From: Sphingomonas aurantiaca
GTDB taxonomy: Bacteria; Pseudomonadota; Alphaproteobacteria; Sphingomonadales; Sphingomonadaceae
Direction of reading: 5' to 3'
Assembly (NCBI RefSeq): GCF_003050705.1
Contig: NZ_QAOG01000005.1
Coordinates: 248,001 to 312,000 of the forward strand
Length of the DNA stretch: 64,000 nt
Shown: piece after piece, positions 17,148 to 26,274 of the stretch
Layout of the letters: each line of letters begins with the position of its first letter
How positions within the stretch are numbered: the first letter of the stretch is position 1
Notes under the pieces: generated by a model
Told to the model about the DNA's origin: nothing
The model's database searches: none
What the model saw: the letters and a program-made list of their open reading frames with translations, nothing else
Made by a program: the position numbers and the translations under genes

Positions 17148-19412
17148 GTGAAACTCATTATCCCGCTGCTCGGACTCGCGGCAGCTTCGCTCGCTGCGGC
17201 TCCCACTTTGCCTGTTCCCTCCCAACTGCCGTACCAATGGAACAATGTCGTAATCGGTGGCGGCGGATTCTCGCCCGCCATCGTGTTCAGCGTCGCCGAA
17301 AGGAACCTCGCATATTTGCGCACCGATGTGGGTGGCGCCTATCGCTGGGATGCCCTTACGCAGCGCTGGATTGCGCTTCAGGACGGCCAAGCGCAGAATA
17401 GCTACATGGGCGTCGAAAGCATCGCGCCGGACCCGGTAGACCCAGACATCATTTACCTCGCCGCAGGCATGTACTTCGGCCAGCCTGCGGCGATCATGCG
17501 GAGCGCCGATCGCGGCGCTTCCTGGCAGATAACGCCCGTTCCCTTCAGCATGGGCGGCAACGAGGACGGTCGCGGTCTGGGCGAGCGCCTCGCGATCAAC
17601 CCGGATCGGCGGACGCACCTGTTCTTTGGATCGCGGCACGACGGTCTTTGGGACAGTGAGGACAGCGGCCGGACGTGGCACAAGGTCGAGAGCTTCCCGT
17701 GGAAGGGGCTTGGCCGTCCCGCCGCGAACCACACCCATGGCGGCGTCTCCTTCGTGGTCTTCGGCCCGCCGAGCGAAACTGCCCTTGGCCGGTCGCGCGC
17801 CATGTATGCCAGCGTTTCAGACGCCGCGGCGCAACACCTGTACCGCTCGAACGACGCCGGCCGGAACTGGACCGCCGTCACCGGCGGTCCAGCCGCGCCC
17901 ATGCTGCCCGTCAAGGCGGCAGTAGACCAACAGGGCGTGCTCTACATCGATTACTGCTCCGACATCGGTCCGAACGGGATCGCACAAGGCGAGGTTTGGA
18001 AGCTCGACCCGAGATCGGATGGATGGACGAACATCACGCCTGCGCGCGGTGACGAGGCCGAGGGCGGCTACATGGGGCTCAGCCTCGATCGGCTCCATCC
18101 CGGCCGGCTGGCGGTGTCGACGGTCGATCGCTGGAACCATCGCGATACCGTCTGGCTGTCGTCCGATGGGGGCGCGCACTGGACGAGCCTACGGGAGCGG
18201 AGTTCACGCAATCTCGCGCGCGCGCCTTGGCTCCTGCTCGATAAGGGCGGGTTCGGCGGCTGGATCGCGGGTCTGGCGTTCGATCCGTTCGATGGTGCCA
18301 CGCTTGCCTATACCACCGGGCTGACGGTGTTCCGGACCGAGCACGCGGACAAGGCCGACATGGTTTGGCGGCCCTGGGTCGCCGGGATCGAAGAGGCGGT
18401 ACCGCTCAGCCTCGTCAGCCCGCCTGAGGGACCCCACCTGATTTCCGGCATCGGCGACACGCATGGCTTCGTCCACGATCGGCTCGACCGCGCCCCCGAG
18501 CGGGCCTTTGCCGATCCCGACCTGCCGCAGACTAACAATGTCGATTATGCCGGTGTGGCGCCTAGAATCATGGTGCGAAGCGCATCAGGCTATACCCCCA
18601 ACCCTGAGGGGGGGGCGCTCGGCTGGTCGGAGGATGGAGGCCGCAGCTGGCACGAGATGCTGGCGCCGCCAATCACGATCGGGTCCGCCGCGCCACGCCG
18701 GATCGACGCCGATGGCCAGGCACCGATCACTGTTTCGGCGGATGGGAACACCTTTCTGGTGTCTGGGCTAGTGACGCTCGCCACGGCCGATAGGGGGCGG
18801 ATATGGTGGCGACCCAAGGGTTTGCCGGGACGCACCTATGCGGTCGCCGACAAGGTCGACCCCCTCGCCTGGTACGCGATCGACTATGCCGGTGCGCGTA
18901 TCTTCGTCAGCCGTGATGGAGCGAAGACGTTCACGCAGGCACTCGCGCAGGGATTGCCGGCCAACATCGCCAACTCCCGCCCGGCGGCACGTGAGTTCCA
19001 GCCGATGGCGGCGGCAACGCCGGGGACGGCCGGCGAGCTTTGGCTGATCCTGGAAGGCCGCTTCTTCCACACCAGCGACGATGCCCGCACGTTCGTGGCG
19101 TCCACGCCAGTTGATCCGGTATTGCGTCGTATGTATTTCGTGAGCTTCGGTCTCGGCAAGGCGGCACCCGACGTGCACGTGCCGACTCTCTACGCCTTCG
19201 GGGTCACGAAGACATTCGGCGGGCTGTGGCGCTCGACCGACGCGGGCGCGCGCTGGCTCCGGATTAACGACGACGCGCACCAATGGGGTCTTAGATACCG
19301 AGTCATCACGGGCGATCCTCGCCTCTTCGGCCGTATCTACTTGGCGACCGATGGCCGGGGCATCTTCTACGGAGATCCTTTGCCGCAGCCCATGGGTGCC
19401 GGTGTGCATTGA
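17148..19412 (+). CDS. GH74-family xyloglucanase
   Basis: A 754-residue exported glycoside hydrolase with a signal peptide (VKLIIPLLGLAAASLAAAP). It has the double seven-bladed beta-propeller pattern of GH74: repeated SxDxGxSW/TW turns (SADRGASW, SEDSGRTW, SNDAGRNW, SSDGGAHW, SEDGGRSW, STDAGARW). The expected catalytic acids are present: Asp60 in RTDVGGAYRWD and the Asp of GIGDTHGFVHD. The family cleaves the beta-1,4-glucan backbone of xyloglucan, a plant cell-wall polymer. No carbohydrate-binding module or xyloglucan-uptake genes are adjacent. The GTG start follows GAGAGGGG; an upstream in-frame ATG would spoil the signal peptide. Confidence 0.9.
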   Translation: MKLIIPLLGLAAASLAAAPTLPVPSQLPYQWNNVVIGGGGFSPAIVFSVAERNLAYLRTDVGGAYRWDALTQRWIALQDGQAQNSYMGVESIAPDPVDPDIIYLAAGMYFGQPAAIMRSADRGASWQITPVPFSMGGNEDGRGLGERLAINPDRRTHLFFGSRHDGLWDSEDSGRTWHKVESFPWKGLGRPAANHTHGGVSFVVFGPPSETALGRSRAMYASVSDAAAQHLYRSNDAGRNWTAVTGGPAAPMLPVKAAVDQQGVLYIDYCSDIGPNGIAQGEVWKLDPRSDGWTNITPARGDEAEGGYMGLSLDRLHPGRLAVSTVDRWNHRDTVWLSSDGGAHWTSLRERSSRNLARAPWLLLDKGGFGGWIAGLAFDPFDGATLAYTTGLTVFRTEHADKADMVWRPWVAGIEEAVPLSLVSPPEGPHLISGIGDTHGFVHDRLDRAPERAFADPDLPQTNNVDYAGVAPRIMVRSASGYTPNPEGGALGWSEDGGRSWHEMLAPPITIGSAAPRRIDADGQAPITVSADGNTFLVSGLVTLATADRGRIWWRPKGLPGRTYAVADKVDPLAWYAIDYAGARIFVSRDGAKTFTQALAQGLPANIANSRPAAREFQPMAAATPGTAGELWLILEGRFFHTSDDARTFVASTPVDPVLRRMYFVSFGLGKAAPDVHVPTLYAFGVTKTFGGLWRSTDAGARWLRINDDAHQWGLRYRVITGDPRLFGRIYLATDGRGIFYGDPLPQPMGAGVH

Positions 19413-19472
19413 CCCAGTTCCGGAGATCCGCATGGCTATTTACATTTCCCAGGTTAGGACATTCGTTCACGT
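19411..19472 (+). repeat. Dispersed polar repeat, copy at 19.4 kb
   Basis: GACCCAGTTCCGGAGATCCG overlaps the GH74 stop codon, so the repeat supplies the stop. The core is TTAGGACATTCGTTCACGTC. It lies between convergent genes. Confidence 0.6.
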
Positions 19473-19601
19473 CGTCGTGCATTAGACAAAACGCGATCGA
19501 GCTGTCTTGTCACCAACGGTGGCCCATTGCGTGACGATCGGCGCACGGTCGCGGTCGAGGAGCTATTCGAAATCGTTCACGCGTAGCTGACTGCCCCTTC
19601 C

Positions 19602-20855
19602 CTACGCCGCGAACTCCTCGGGTAGATAGCGATCGGCGACGATCTCGAACCGGTCGCCATCGACCAGAACCTGCGGGCTGAGCGCGCGGCAATTGTAGGT
19701 CGAGGCCATCGCCGCGCCATACGCGCCGGTGGCGTGCAGCACAGCGAGGTCGCCGCGGCGGACCCGGTCGATGTCGCGCGCGACCGCGAACACGTCGCCG
19801 CTTTCGCAGACCGGACCGGCAATATTTGCGACCATCCGCTCGCCGTCCGGCGCGACCGCCTCGAAGCGATGAAAGGCATCGTACAGAGCCGGCCGCGCTA
19901 GGTCGTTCATCGCGGCATCGACGATCACGAACGGATGGTCCGCACCCGGTTTCACCCAGATCACTCGCGTCATCAGCACGCCGGCGAGCCCCGCGACCAC
20001 CCGCCCCGGCTCGAACGTGAGTTCGACATCCCAGTCGCGTGTGACCCTGCCGACCATCGCGGCATAGGCGTCGAGCGTCGGGACGACGTCGTCGGCGCGG
20101 TACGGGATGCCGAGACCGCCGCCGAGGTCGACGCGGCTGATGACATGGCCGCGCGCGCGCAAGTCCGCCACGAGGTAGCCGATCCGATCATAGGCCTCCT
20201 CCAGCGGTGCGAGATCGCGCAGTTGACTGCCAATGTGCAACGCGACCCCGACCAGGTCGAGACCCTCGAGCCGCGACAGTCGGTCGTACATTGCGGGGAC
20301 GTCGGCGATCGCAACCCCGAACTTGTTGCCGCGCCGTCCGGTCGAAATCTTGGCATGCGTGCGGCCATCGACGTTGGGATTGACGCGCAGCACCGCGGTC
20401 GCTCGCCTGCCCCGCGCGCGCGCCAGCGAAGCGAGCACTTGGCCCTCCTCTTCCAGCTCGAGGTTGAACTGGCCGATACCGGCAGCGAGCGCGTCGGCGA
20501 GTTCGCGGTCGGTCTTGCCGACGCCCGAGAAGACGATGTCCGACGCCGCGATCCCCGCGTCGAGCGCGCGCCGCATCTCGCCGCCCGAGACGATGTCGGC
20601 GCCGAAGCCGCACCCGGCCAGCAAGTGCAGCACCGCGCCGTTCGGGTTCGCCTTGACGGCAAACGCAACACGTACGCTTGGGAGGATCGCCAGCGCCGAC
20701 CTGAAACGGTGCGCGGCATCGCGCAGCGCGGCGGCGGAGTAGACGTGGACGGGCGTTCCCACCGCCTCGGCGATGACGGGTAGCGGCACGCCTTCGGCGC
20801 ACAGGACGCCATCCTGCGAACTGAAATAAGTCACGAGTGTTCGGTGTCCGGTCAT
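19602..20855 (-). CDS. lysA: Diaminopimelate decarboxylase-type PLP enzyme
   Basis: A 417-residue fold-type III PLP decarboxylase. Lys68 (FAVKANPN) should bind PLP. The other family motifs are HIGSQ, DLGGGLGIPY, EPGR and the active-site Cys of GPVCESGD. The canonical reaction is meso-diaminopimelate to lysine plus CO2, the last step of lysine synthesis. It is the last gene of a tight operon with a small membrane protein, a methyltransferase-like protein and an 87-aa protein, overlapping the first by ATGA. That neighbourhood is unusual for the housekeeping lysA, so a paralogue with another amino-acid substrate is possible. Confidence 0.88.
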   Translation of the reverse strand: MTGHRTLVTYFSSQDGVLCAEGVPLPVIAEAVGTPVHVYSAAALRDAAHRFRSALAILPSVRVAFAVKANPNGAVLHLLAGCGFGADIVSGGEMRRALDAGIAASDIVFSGVGKTDRELADALAAGIGQFNLELEEEGQVLASLARARGRRATAVLRVNPNVDGRTHAKISTGRRGNKFGVAIADVPAMYDRLSRLEGLDLVGVALHIGSQLRDLAPLEEAYDRIGYLVADLRARGHVISRVDLGGGLGIPYRADDVVPTLDAYAAMVGRVTRDWDVELTFEPGRVVAGLAGVLMTRVIWVKPGADHPFVIVDAAMNDLARPALYDAFHRFEAVAPDGERMVANIAGPVCESGDVFAVARDIDRVRRGDLAVLHATGAYGAAMASTYNCRALSPQVLVDGDRFEIVADRYLPEEFAA

Positions 20856-21118
20856 CAGGAACAGGGCGGATCGACGCGCCGGCGGGAGCGACGGAGGCGC
20901 ACGACGTGGATCGCTTCGGCGGTATGCCCGTGACCATGACGTTCGGCCCGCAGCACTACCACCACGCGCTTGCCGTTGATCATCAGCGTCAGGCCCAACA
21001 GCGCGATCGGAAACACGAGCATTGCTAGCGCCGACCCATTCATCGCCGCAGCCACGCCACAGGCCGTCACCGCCAGCGCCACGCCTATGCCGCGCCAGAG
21101 GATATCGCGCCGGGTCAT
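20855..21118 (-). CDS. Small two-helix membrane protein, 87 aa
   Basis: Starting MTRRDILWRGIGVALAV, the protein has two hydrophobic helices (about 8-28 and 30-46) followed by a basic tail containing HGHGH. The His-rich stretch could bind metal, but this is only a suggestion. Its start overlaps the end of the methyltransferase-like gene and its stop overlaps the lysA start (ATGA at both joints), so expression is coupled to both. No family is recognised. Confidence 0.65.
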   Translation of the reverse strand: MTRRDILWRGIGVALAVTACGVAAAMNGSALAMLVFPIALLGLTLMINGKRVVVVLRAERHGHGHTAEAIHVVRLRRSRRRVDPPCS

Positions 21119-21630
21119 GCAGCGACTCCCTGGACATGGCATGCGGCATGATCGGCGATGACGATCCGCCCGGCGTTCCGGACTGCCCGCGCTGCCTCCG
21201 GCCGCTGGTCCCGTGTGACATCGTGGCAGATTACGATATCGGCTGGCAGGTCCTGCTCGTCGCGCAAGGCGCCGACGATGTCCGCCACCTCGAAGTCCAC
21301 GCCGAGCGCCGGGTCGGCAGCACGCCTCGCTGCCGATCGTGCACGGCCGATCGACAGCCACGATCGATCGATCCCGTGTCCCTCGACGGCGGTGAATCCC
21401 AGCTGCCTCGCATGTCCCAGCGCATGCAGCAGTAGCGTTCCGGCACCGCAGTCGGCATCGACGATGCGGACCGCATGCCGTCCGCTAGACCGTAATGCCA
21501 ACAAGGCGGCCTCGATACGGGGCCAGCGCGGATCATGGACCGCCGCTTCCGAGCCGGGTTGCGCAGTACAGGTCCGCTTGACCGCGCCGACGACAGTACG
21601 CGACGAGATAGATAGAGTGTGGATGTTCAT
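21115..21630 (-). CDS. Methyltransferase-like protein, 171 aa
   Basis: The central part reads RIVDADCGAGTLLLHAL, the glycine-rich SAM-binding motif I of class I methyltransferases, followed by an acidic strand (HGIDRS) and motif IV-like DIVICHDVTRD. The protein is shorter than most members, with little C-terminal domain after IVIADHAACH. GGGAGGA lies six bases before the chosen ATG at 21630; an ATG two codons earlier directly abuts that site. It is the second gene of the operon ending in lysA. The substrate is unknown, and loss of catalytic function cannot be excluded. Confidence 0.65.
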   Translation of the reverse strand: MNIHTLSISSRTVVGAVKRTCTAQPGSEAAVHDPRWPRIEAALLALRSSGRHAVRIVDADCGAGTLLLHALGHARQLGFTAVEGHGIDRSWLSIGRARSAARRAADPALGVDFEVADIVGALRDEQDLPADIVICHDVTRDQRPEAARAVRNAGRIVIADHAACHVQGVAA

Positions 21631-21644
21631 CGCCATTCCTCCCG

Positions 21645-21908
21645 TCACGCCGCGCGCGGCAAGGCGCGCTCGTCGCGACCGACGGGCGCAAAGGACACGA
21701 GTGGCGTTAGCGGCAGTTCGGCGATCTCGACGCTGGCGTGGTAGATGCCCCGCTCGGCCTGCGCATAGCCCATCGCGGCAGCGTAGGAAATGAAGCGGCC
21801 TTCGAGAGTGCGCCGGCTGTCCTGGACCAGCCAATGGCCTGCGCGGTCCTGACCGACATAGATGACGAGCCCGGTAGGATCGGGCTCCGAGATGGGTTCG
21901 GACGACAT
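21645..21908 (-). CDS. Small conserved-type protein, 87 aa
   Basis: A soluble 87-residue protein: GLVIYVGQDRAGHWLVQDSR, then FISYAAAMGYAQAERG, then a strand ending IAELPLTPLVSFAPVG. The layout (a GHWLVQ strand, then a helix with AA..YA..E) resembles the small DUF2188-like fold of proteobacterial proteins that often sit beside metabolic genes, but I cannot name the family with certainty. It starts the four-gene operon and is 14 bases from the methyltransferase-like gene. Confidence 0.65.
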   Translation of the reverse strand: MSSEPISEPDPTGLVIYVGQDRAGHWLVQDSRRTLEGRFISYAAAMGYAQAERGIYHASVEIAELPLTPLVSFAPVGRDERALPRAA

Positions 21909-22115
21909 TTCGCCTGAGTGCCTTTCGTATCACGAGCGTCCCGCCCGCCCCCGGTATGTACGGGTCACGGCATAGTGCTTCGAGATCGATGCAAGCGGAT
22001 CGCATAGTGCGCGCATAGTATTGCGCTTGATTCACCGCCTTTTCGACACTCAAAGGCCTCGCTTCTCGCGATACTAGCGTTCACCGCCCAAAGCGTTAAG
22101 CAGAGAAACGCAACG

Positions 22116-22220
22116 GACCCAAACCCGGACATTCGCGCGCCCTTCCGCGCTTCTCAACTGCAGACATTCGTTCATCTCCGCGCGGACAATTTTTGATGCA
22201 TGATTGCCCGCCATTAATGA
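22116..22220 (+). repeat. Dispersed polar repeat, copy at 22.1 kb
   Basis: Begins GACCCAAACCCGGACATTCG like the 2.6- and 12.9-kb copies and continues through AGACATTCGTTCATCTCCGC, but diverges in its second half (GATGCATGATTGCCCGCCAT). It lies upstream of a minus-strand operon and downstream of another minus-strand gene. The gap 21909-22251 holds no gene. Confidence 0.75.
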
Positions 22221-22251
22221 TCACCCCACCTGACCTTAAGTTGCACATGGC

Positions 22252-22815
22252 TTAATGCGGCGATGCTCGGTCAGGCAGAGCGCTAATGCGACCAACGCGC
22301 TCGATTGGCTGAAGAGGGGACGCCGGTTTGGCGAAGCCAACCTGATTAACTGCTACCCGCGGCGGAACTTGGAGGGGCGCTGGCGGGATAACGAGCAGTA
22401 GCACCAAAGCGAGCAATCCGATCGCCAAATGGGGCATGAAAACGTGCGGCCACCGCATCAGCGATGAAATCCGATTATAGCCGCCCGCGGCTTTGAAAGC
22501 GGCTTCCCAAGCCGCTCCGATCTGCAACGGCTTTCGCCGCTCACCTCCCGAGAAGTGGGTCTCGATCTCGCCGATACGATGGTAATACGCTTGCTGGTTC
22601 GCCTTCAGAAGTGCTTCCATCACCCAAAATGCGAGCGAGGATGCCAAGGCTACCACTAGAATGACACGCTCGTGCTTATCGTAGGCGAAGCCGATGGCCG
22701 TGGCGCTGAAGGTCACGCTCCATGCCTTCACCGTAAGTGTCTTGGTGTCATAGTCCTCTATGACCTTCTGAAGATGAAAGTATTCCTGGCCGAGAAGATC
22801 CTCATCGGAAGCCAC
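22252..22815 (-). CDS. Membrane protein of SLATT-like layout, 187 aa
   Basis: An N-terminal helical stretch (EDLLGQEYFHLQKVIEDYD) precedes two close membrane helices (about 31-47 and 50-70). A cytoplasmic helix follows (ANQQAYYHRIGEIE), then a third hydrophobic helix (HLAIGLLALVLLLVIPPAP) and a Pro-rich tail. This order of short N-terminal helix, paired membrane helices and cytoplasmic helix is reminiscent of SLATT-type membrane effectors found with defence systems, but homology is not established. No nucleotide cyclase or other effector-system gene is adjacent. Function unknown. Confidence 0.6.
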   Translation of the reverse strand: MASDEDLLGQEYFHLQKVIEDYDTKTLTVKAWSVTFSATAIGFAYDKHERVILVVALASSLAFWVMEALLKANQQAYYHRIGEIETHFSGGERRKPLQIGAAWEAAFKAAGGYNRISSLMRWPHVFMPHLAIGLLALVLLLVIPPAPLQVPPRVAVNQVGFAKPASPLQPIERVGRISALPDRASPH

Positions 22816-22969
22816 GCAACACCCCCTCGTTAAGCCGGAAATCTACCCAGCGCGACAATCGATATGGCAACCGGTCAATTCATGCAACGTTAGCCTCCTT
22901 CCTGTCGGAAAACCCATGGCTGAGCAAAGACCTTTGGTGGGATACCGATAGTAATTGCTCCGGTAGCTT

Positions 22970-23030
22970 GACCCAGAACGCGACATTCAGACCGCCAGCC
23001 TGGCTCCCCGGAAGCGGACAGCTGTTAATG
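22970..23030 (+). repeat. Dispersed polar repeat, degenerate copy at 23.0 kb
   Basis: GACCCAGAACGCGACATTCAG followed by GGCTCCCCGGAAGCGGACAG. The gap 22816-23205 holds this copy and no gene. Confidence 0.5.
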
Positions 23031-23205
23031 TGATCCTTCGGTGCTCACAGCGACCAGATATTTTACTCCGAACGGCGAGATGCGGGACTAAGCGGCCGTT
23101 CCCGACGGCTGTGGCGAAGGGCAGCTTGCGGCAGGAGCGGACGACGCCCGGCCGGCGCCCCGGACGCTGGCTCCAATGAGCAGGCATCGGCGCTCGACGG
23201 CGCGA

Positions 23206-24861
23206 TCAGAGCATCCGCGACGCGACTATCTCACCATTTTCGAGGCGCAGGTCCATCGAGATCGACTGCTCGCGCCTAGTCGTTAGGCGCTCGACATCCC
23301 GCAAATCAGTTCGGATCTGCTGCGCTTCGTCGGCCAATCTCTTGCAGAAGCTCTGCTCGCTTTGGAGCAGCGGAAGTTTGGTCGTGGCCGCAGAGATGCC
23401 TTGGATCTTTTCGCGCATCAGTCGGTCCATCGCTGCGGTAAGGTCGCCGATCGGCGCAAACCTATCGAGCGCAGCGTTTATGTCGTTGAGCCTCGATTCC
23501 TTGCGCCTCTCGCGACCCGGATAGGCGTGGAGCAGCTGCCAGCCACAAGCTCGAGCCCGGATGCACAGCATCACGTCGCGATAGAGTGCTTCGAGCAATT
23601 TCTGATGGTCCTGGATCGTCTGCGCGAACTTGCCCGAACTGAACCAAGCCTCGTCCTTCAAGGCTCGGATGGCCTCGACCTGGACTCCGATATCCTTGGC
23701 GATGTGTTCCTGGAGTTTTATTAACGCGGCCTCGTGCTGCTCGATGACATGCAGCACCTCGTCCGAATACTCGCCGGTCAGAACCGCTTCGGCGATCTGC
23801 TGGAAGTAGCGGATCGACCCGGTGAGGACGGAACGGCGCTCGTCGGTCTGAAACATCGCGACGCGCTCGACCGCGAGCTTTATCTCGGTGAGCTTGCGAT
23901 TGATCTCCTCAAGTTTCTTCTGCTCGGCCATCGCAGTGGCGAAGGTCAGCAGCACGGCCGGCGTCGCGATGCTCGCTAGATTGACCGGATCGAGGAGTAT
24001 GGTCGCGAACTTGTTATCGGCCCCGCGAGCGACGCCGATGAACGAGTTGAACTTGTCGCTGAAGACGAGGTCGGCGCCGGGTGGCAGGGTGATTCGCGCA
24101 TAATTGCCGCTGCTCAGCAATCGCTCGGCCGAGAGCAGGGGCTGCGCCGCTTTGAGGATCGGCGTGAGCAGGTCGCTCGACGACCTATCGTTGCGGACAT
24201 CGCGCCAATTATCGCCCTCGCTTGCTTGAAGCGTCGCAAGTGTGAGGACCGGACTGCCGCTTTCGGTGCTGATGGTGAGGGCACTTTCTCCTTCGCTCAA
24301 TGCTGCGGGATCGGCCAACGTCGGTTCGGAAAGCGAGCGTCCGGTTATCCGCCCGTCGGCGGTTAATTTGTCCCTCAGATAGCCGATCTGCAGAATGCAC
24401 GACGCTAGCGGCGGCCAGGCGTCCGAGGTCCAAAATCCGCCAACTGCCGCCGACGCGGCGGTGCGCGCATCATCGACAGCCGATTGCTGATCTTGAATAG
24501 GGACCGAAAGCAGTGTGCGCTTCGAGAAGAGGTTGAGCAGGTTGGCCTCCGCTGCGTCGACCTCCTTCGCCGCCGCGATCCCAAGTTTCTTGCAGAGGCC
24601 GGCGACGATCCTCTCATAGGCAGCGCGTTCCCCATCGCCGCGTCCGAGCGCGACAAAGCTCAGTCGGTAAATTTCGTCTCCAATTTGGTCGGTATATTGG
24701 TAGTGATCGGGAGAATGGCGCTCAAACGTCCGACTGACCCTCAGCGTGCTTGCCCCCGATTTGGTGAGCGCTTCGACGATGGGGGTCAATTCGTCATTGG
24801 TGCAGGTCTCGAGAAGGTCGTATAATTCCGTGCTTTTGAAAGATTTCTCGGACTCGCTCAT
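23206..24861 (-). CDS. Large helical protein with YaaW/UPF0174-like N-terminus, 551 aa
   Basis: Residues about 12-115 (LYDLLETCTNDELTPIVEAL, later IGDEIYRL and a helix ending CKKLGI) resemble the N-terminal part of the YaaW/UPF0174 family by motif order; this is a visual match only. A hydrophobic stretch near residues 293-312 (LASIATPAVLLTFATAMA) is followed by a long coiled coil (EQKKLEEINRKLTEIKLAVE), then a mostly helical C-terminal half. No enzyme motif is seen. The ATG at 24861 gives a full N-terminal domain. It stands alone, between repeats, with two further unknown genes upstream on the same strand. Confidence 0.7.
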   Translation of the reverse strand: MSESEKSFKSTELYDLLETCTNDELTPIVEALTKSGASTLRVSRTFERHSPDHYQYTDQIGDEIYRLSFVALGRGDGERAAYERIVAGLCKKLGIAAAKEVDAAEANLLNLFSKRTLLSVPIQDQQSAVDDARTAASAAVGGFWTSDAWPPLASCILQIGYLRDKLTADGRITGRSLSEPTLADPAALSEGESALTISTESGSPVLTLATLQASEGDNWRDVRNDRSSSDLLTPILKAAQPLLSAERLLSSGNYARITLPPGADLVFSDKFNSFIGVARGADNKFATILLDPVNLASIATPAVLLTFATAMAEQKKLEEINRKLTEIKLAVERVAMFQTDERRSVLTGSIRYFQQIAEAVLTGEYSDEVLHVIEQHEAALIKLQEHIAKDIGVQVEAIRALKDEAWFSSGKFAQTIQDHQKLLEALYRDVMLCIRARACGWQLLHAYPGRERRKESRLNDINAALDRFAPIGDLTAAMDRLMREKIQGISAATTKLPLLQSEQSFCKRLADEAQQIRTDLRDVERLTTRREQSISMDLRLENGEIVASRML

Positions 24862-25028
24862 AAACGACCTTTATCCTAAATTGCGAGCGGGCTGGCACGT
24901 ACCAGCCTAGCATCCAGTCGGAGCGTAAGGCGAGCGATTCCCAATCGCGGGCGAGCAAGCGACACATCGATGGCGCGAGTGTGTCGGCCCGTCTTATCTT
25001 TGCTTGTGACGAGTCCGTATCGTCGGCC

Positions 25029-25628
25029 TTACAAACCAAGGGCTCGCGGCGCCGTGACGACTTGGGGGCGCATCTGCCACTCGAAATGGAGGTCGTCGAA
25101 GTTGCCCGCGAGCGCGTCGAGCATCGAGGTGTCGGGATAGTCGGTGTCGAGCGATGGGTCGCGCGCAATCGCGCAGGTCCAGATCTTTGTGCCATCCTCG
25201 CGCCGGGGCGGATCGAAGTCGATCTCATCGGCAATTCGCTGGCCGAGCTTGCCGTAGTGCAGATTGGCGCCCTCATGGCCGGTGTAGCCTGCGGCTTGGG
25301 CGAGGCGGGTTGCCGAAATCAAGTGATCGGTCGCCGCGAGATGCGCGCGCAGCATTGCCAGGTAGCTGTCTGGCATATCGGGTATAAGGAGCGCAAAGGC
25401 CGCCTCGTACACCGACGCGGACGGTGCGCCTTCTTCGTCGCGTACAGCACTCTCAGCGCGACCAAGGCGGTCGAGATTGGCCTTTACCGCCGCGATCGCG
25501 TCTTCGCGCGAAGCGCCGACAGCCTTAGCGACGAGGAGTTTGCGGCAAAAGGCATTCGCCGCCCAGGTCCCGCCGAGCGGGCCAGACTTGATCTCAAACC
25601 GTCCATGTTGCTCGGTTTCGAATGCCAT
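25029..25628 (-). CDS. Hypothetical protein, 199 aa
   Basis: Starting MAFETEQHGRFEIKSGPLGG, this soluble protein has an N-terminal region with two basic helices, a middle part with LRAHLAATDHLISATRLAQAAGY (a helix-turn-helix-like run) and LHYGKLGQRIADEI, and a C-terminal end WQMRPQVVTAPRALGL. The middle part suggests a small DNA- or protein-binding domain. It lies 26 bases after the 111-aa gene and is probably co-transcribed with it. No family could be named. Confidence 0.65.
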   Translation of the reverse strand: MAFETEQHGRFEIKSGPLGGTWAANAFCRKLLVAKAVGASREDAIAAVKANLDRLGRAESAVRDEEGAPSASVYEAAFALLIPDMPDSYLAMLRAHLAATDHLISATRLAQAAGYTGHEGANLHYGKLGQRIADEIDFDPPRREDGTKIWTCAIARDPSLDTDYPDTSMLDALAGNFDDLHFEWQMRPQVVTAPRALGL

Positions 25629-25654
25629 TTCGCCTCTTCCCCTCCGCCTGCGTA

Positions 25655-25990
25655 TCAGCCCCCAACGGCCCAAGCGAGCCGGATCGTCGAAACCGTGCCG
25701 TTTGCGTCATCGGCAAGGGCCGAAATGAAGCCAGCATGCTCGGCGATCTTGATGCAGCCGCGGTCGAGATAGCAGCGGGTCCCGTCGCGAGTCTCGAAGT
25801 CGACCGGAATGTCGCCGCTTTTTAGTGCCGAGGCGATCGAGATAAGGTTGCGATAAAAGACCGCTTGGCGATCGGTGAGCCCTGCCGCCTCGTCGCGAAA
25901 CGCGGCGGCGGGCTTGCGCGCATAGTCGCGGCCAGCCATGCGCACCACCGGAGACCCCTCCCAATGTTCCAAATCGACCAGAATCTGCAT
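25655..25990 (-). CDS. Hypothetical protein, 111 aa
   Basis: A small soluble protein starting MQILVDLEHWEGSPVVRM. A predicted helix (AGLTDRQAVFYRNLISIASAL) sits between two beta-rich parts, the second containing CYLDRGCIKI. Another in-frame ATG 11 codons upstream (MRYRIRNN) is directly preceded by GGTGGA and could be the true start. It is the first gene of a two-gene unit with the 199-aa protein. No family recognised. Confidence 0.6.
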   Translation of the reverse strand: MQILVDLEHWEGSPVVRMAGRDYARKPAAAFRDEAAGLTDRQAVFYRNLISIASALKSGDIPVDFETRDGTRCYLDRGCIKIAEHAGFISALADDANGTVSTIRLAWAVGG

Positions 25991-26274
25991 GCTGATGTTG
26001 TTCCGTATTCGATAGCGCATTCCACCCGTCGGATGAGGCGGTGGCTTGCTGCAAGCAGATCTCCAGCATCCGATCGTGGTGACTTCTTCTCTGAACCAAC
26101 GTCCGTTTCGTGAAAAGCTTTGACGAACCCCGAACGACCAAAAACGGGCGCACAGCTGTCGAACTCCTCGATGGCAAGCAAATGACCGGTTCGAACAAAT
26201 GCGGCCGTTCACGCTGTGATCGGCGAACGTCCTGATCTGGTCGCAAGCTGCCATGCGTGCCCCTCTTCCGGCCT

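Noticed and set aside
20188-20937. Long Arg-rich frames on both strands over lysA
   Set aside because: They are shadows produced by high GC at the third codon position; only the PLP-enzyme frame has family motifs.
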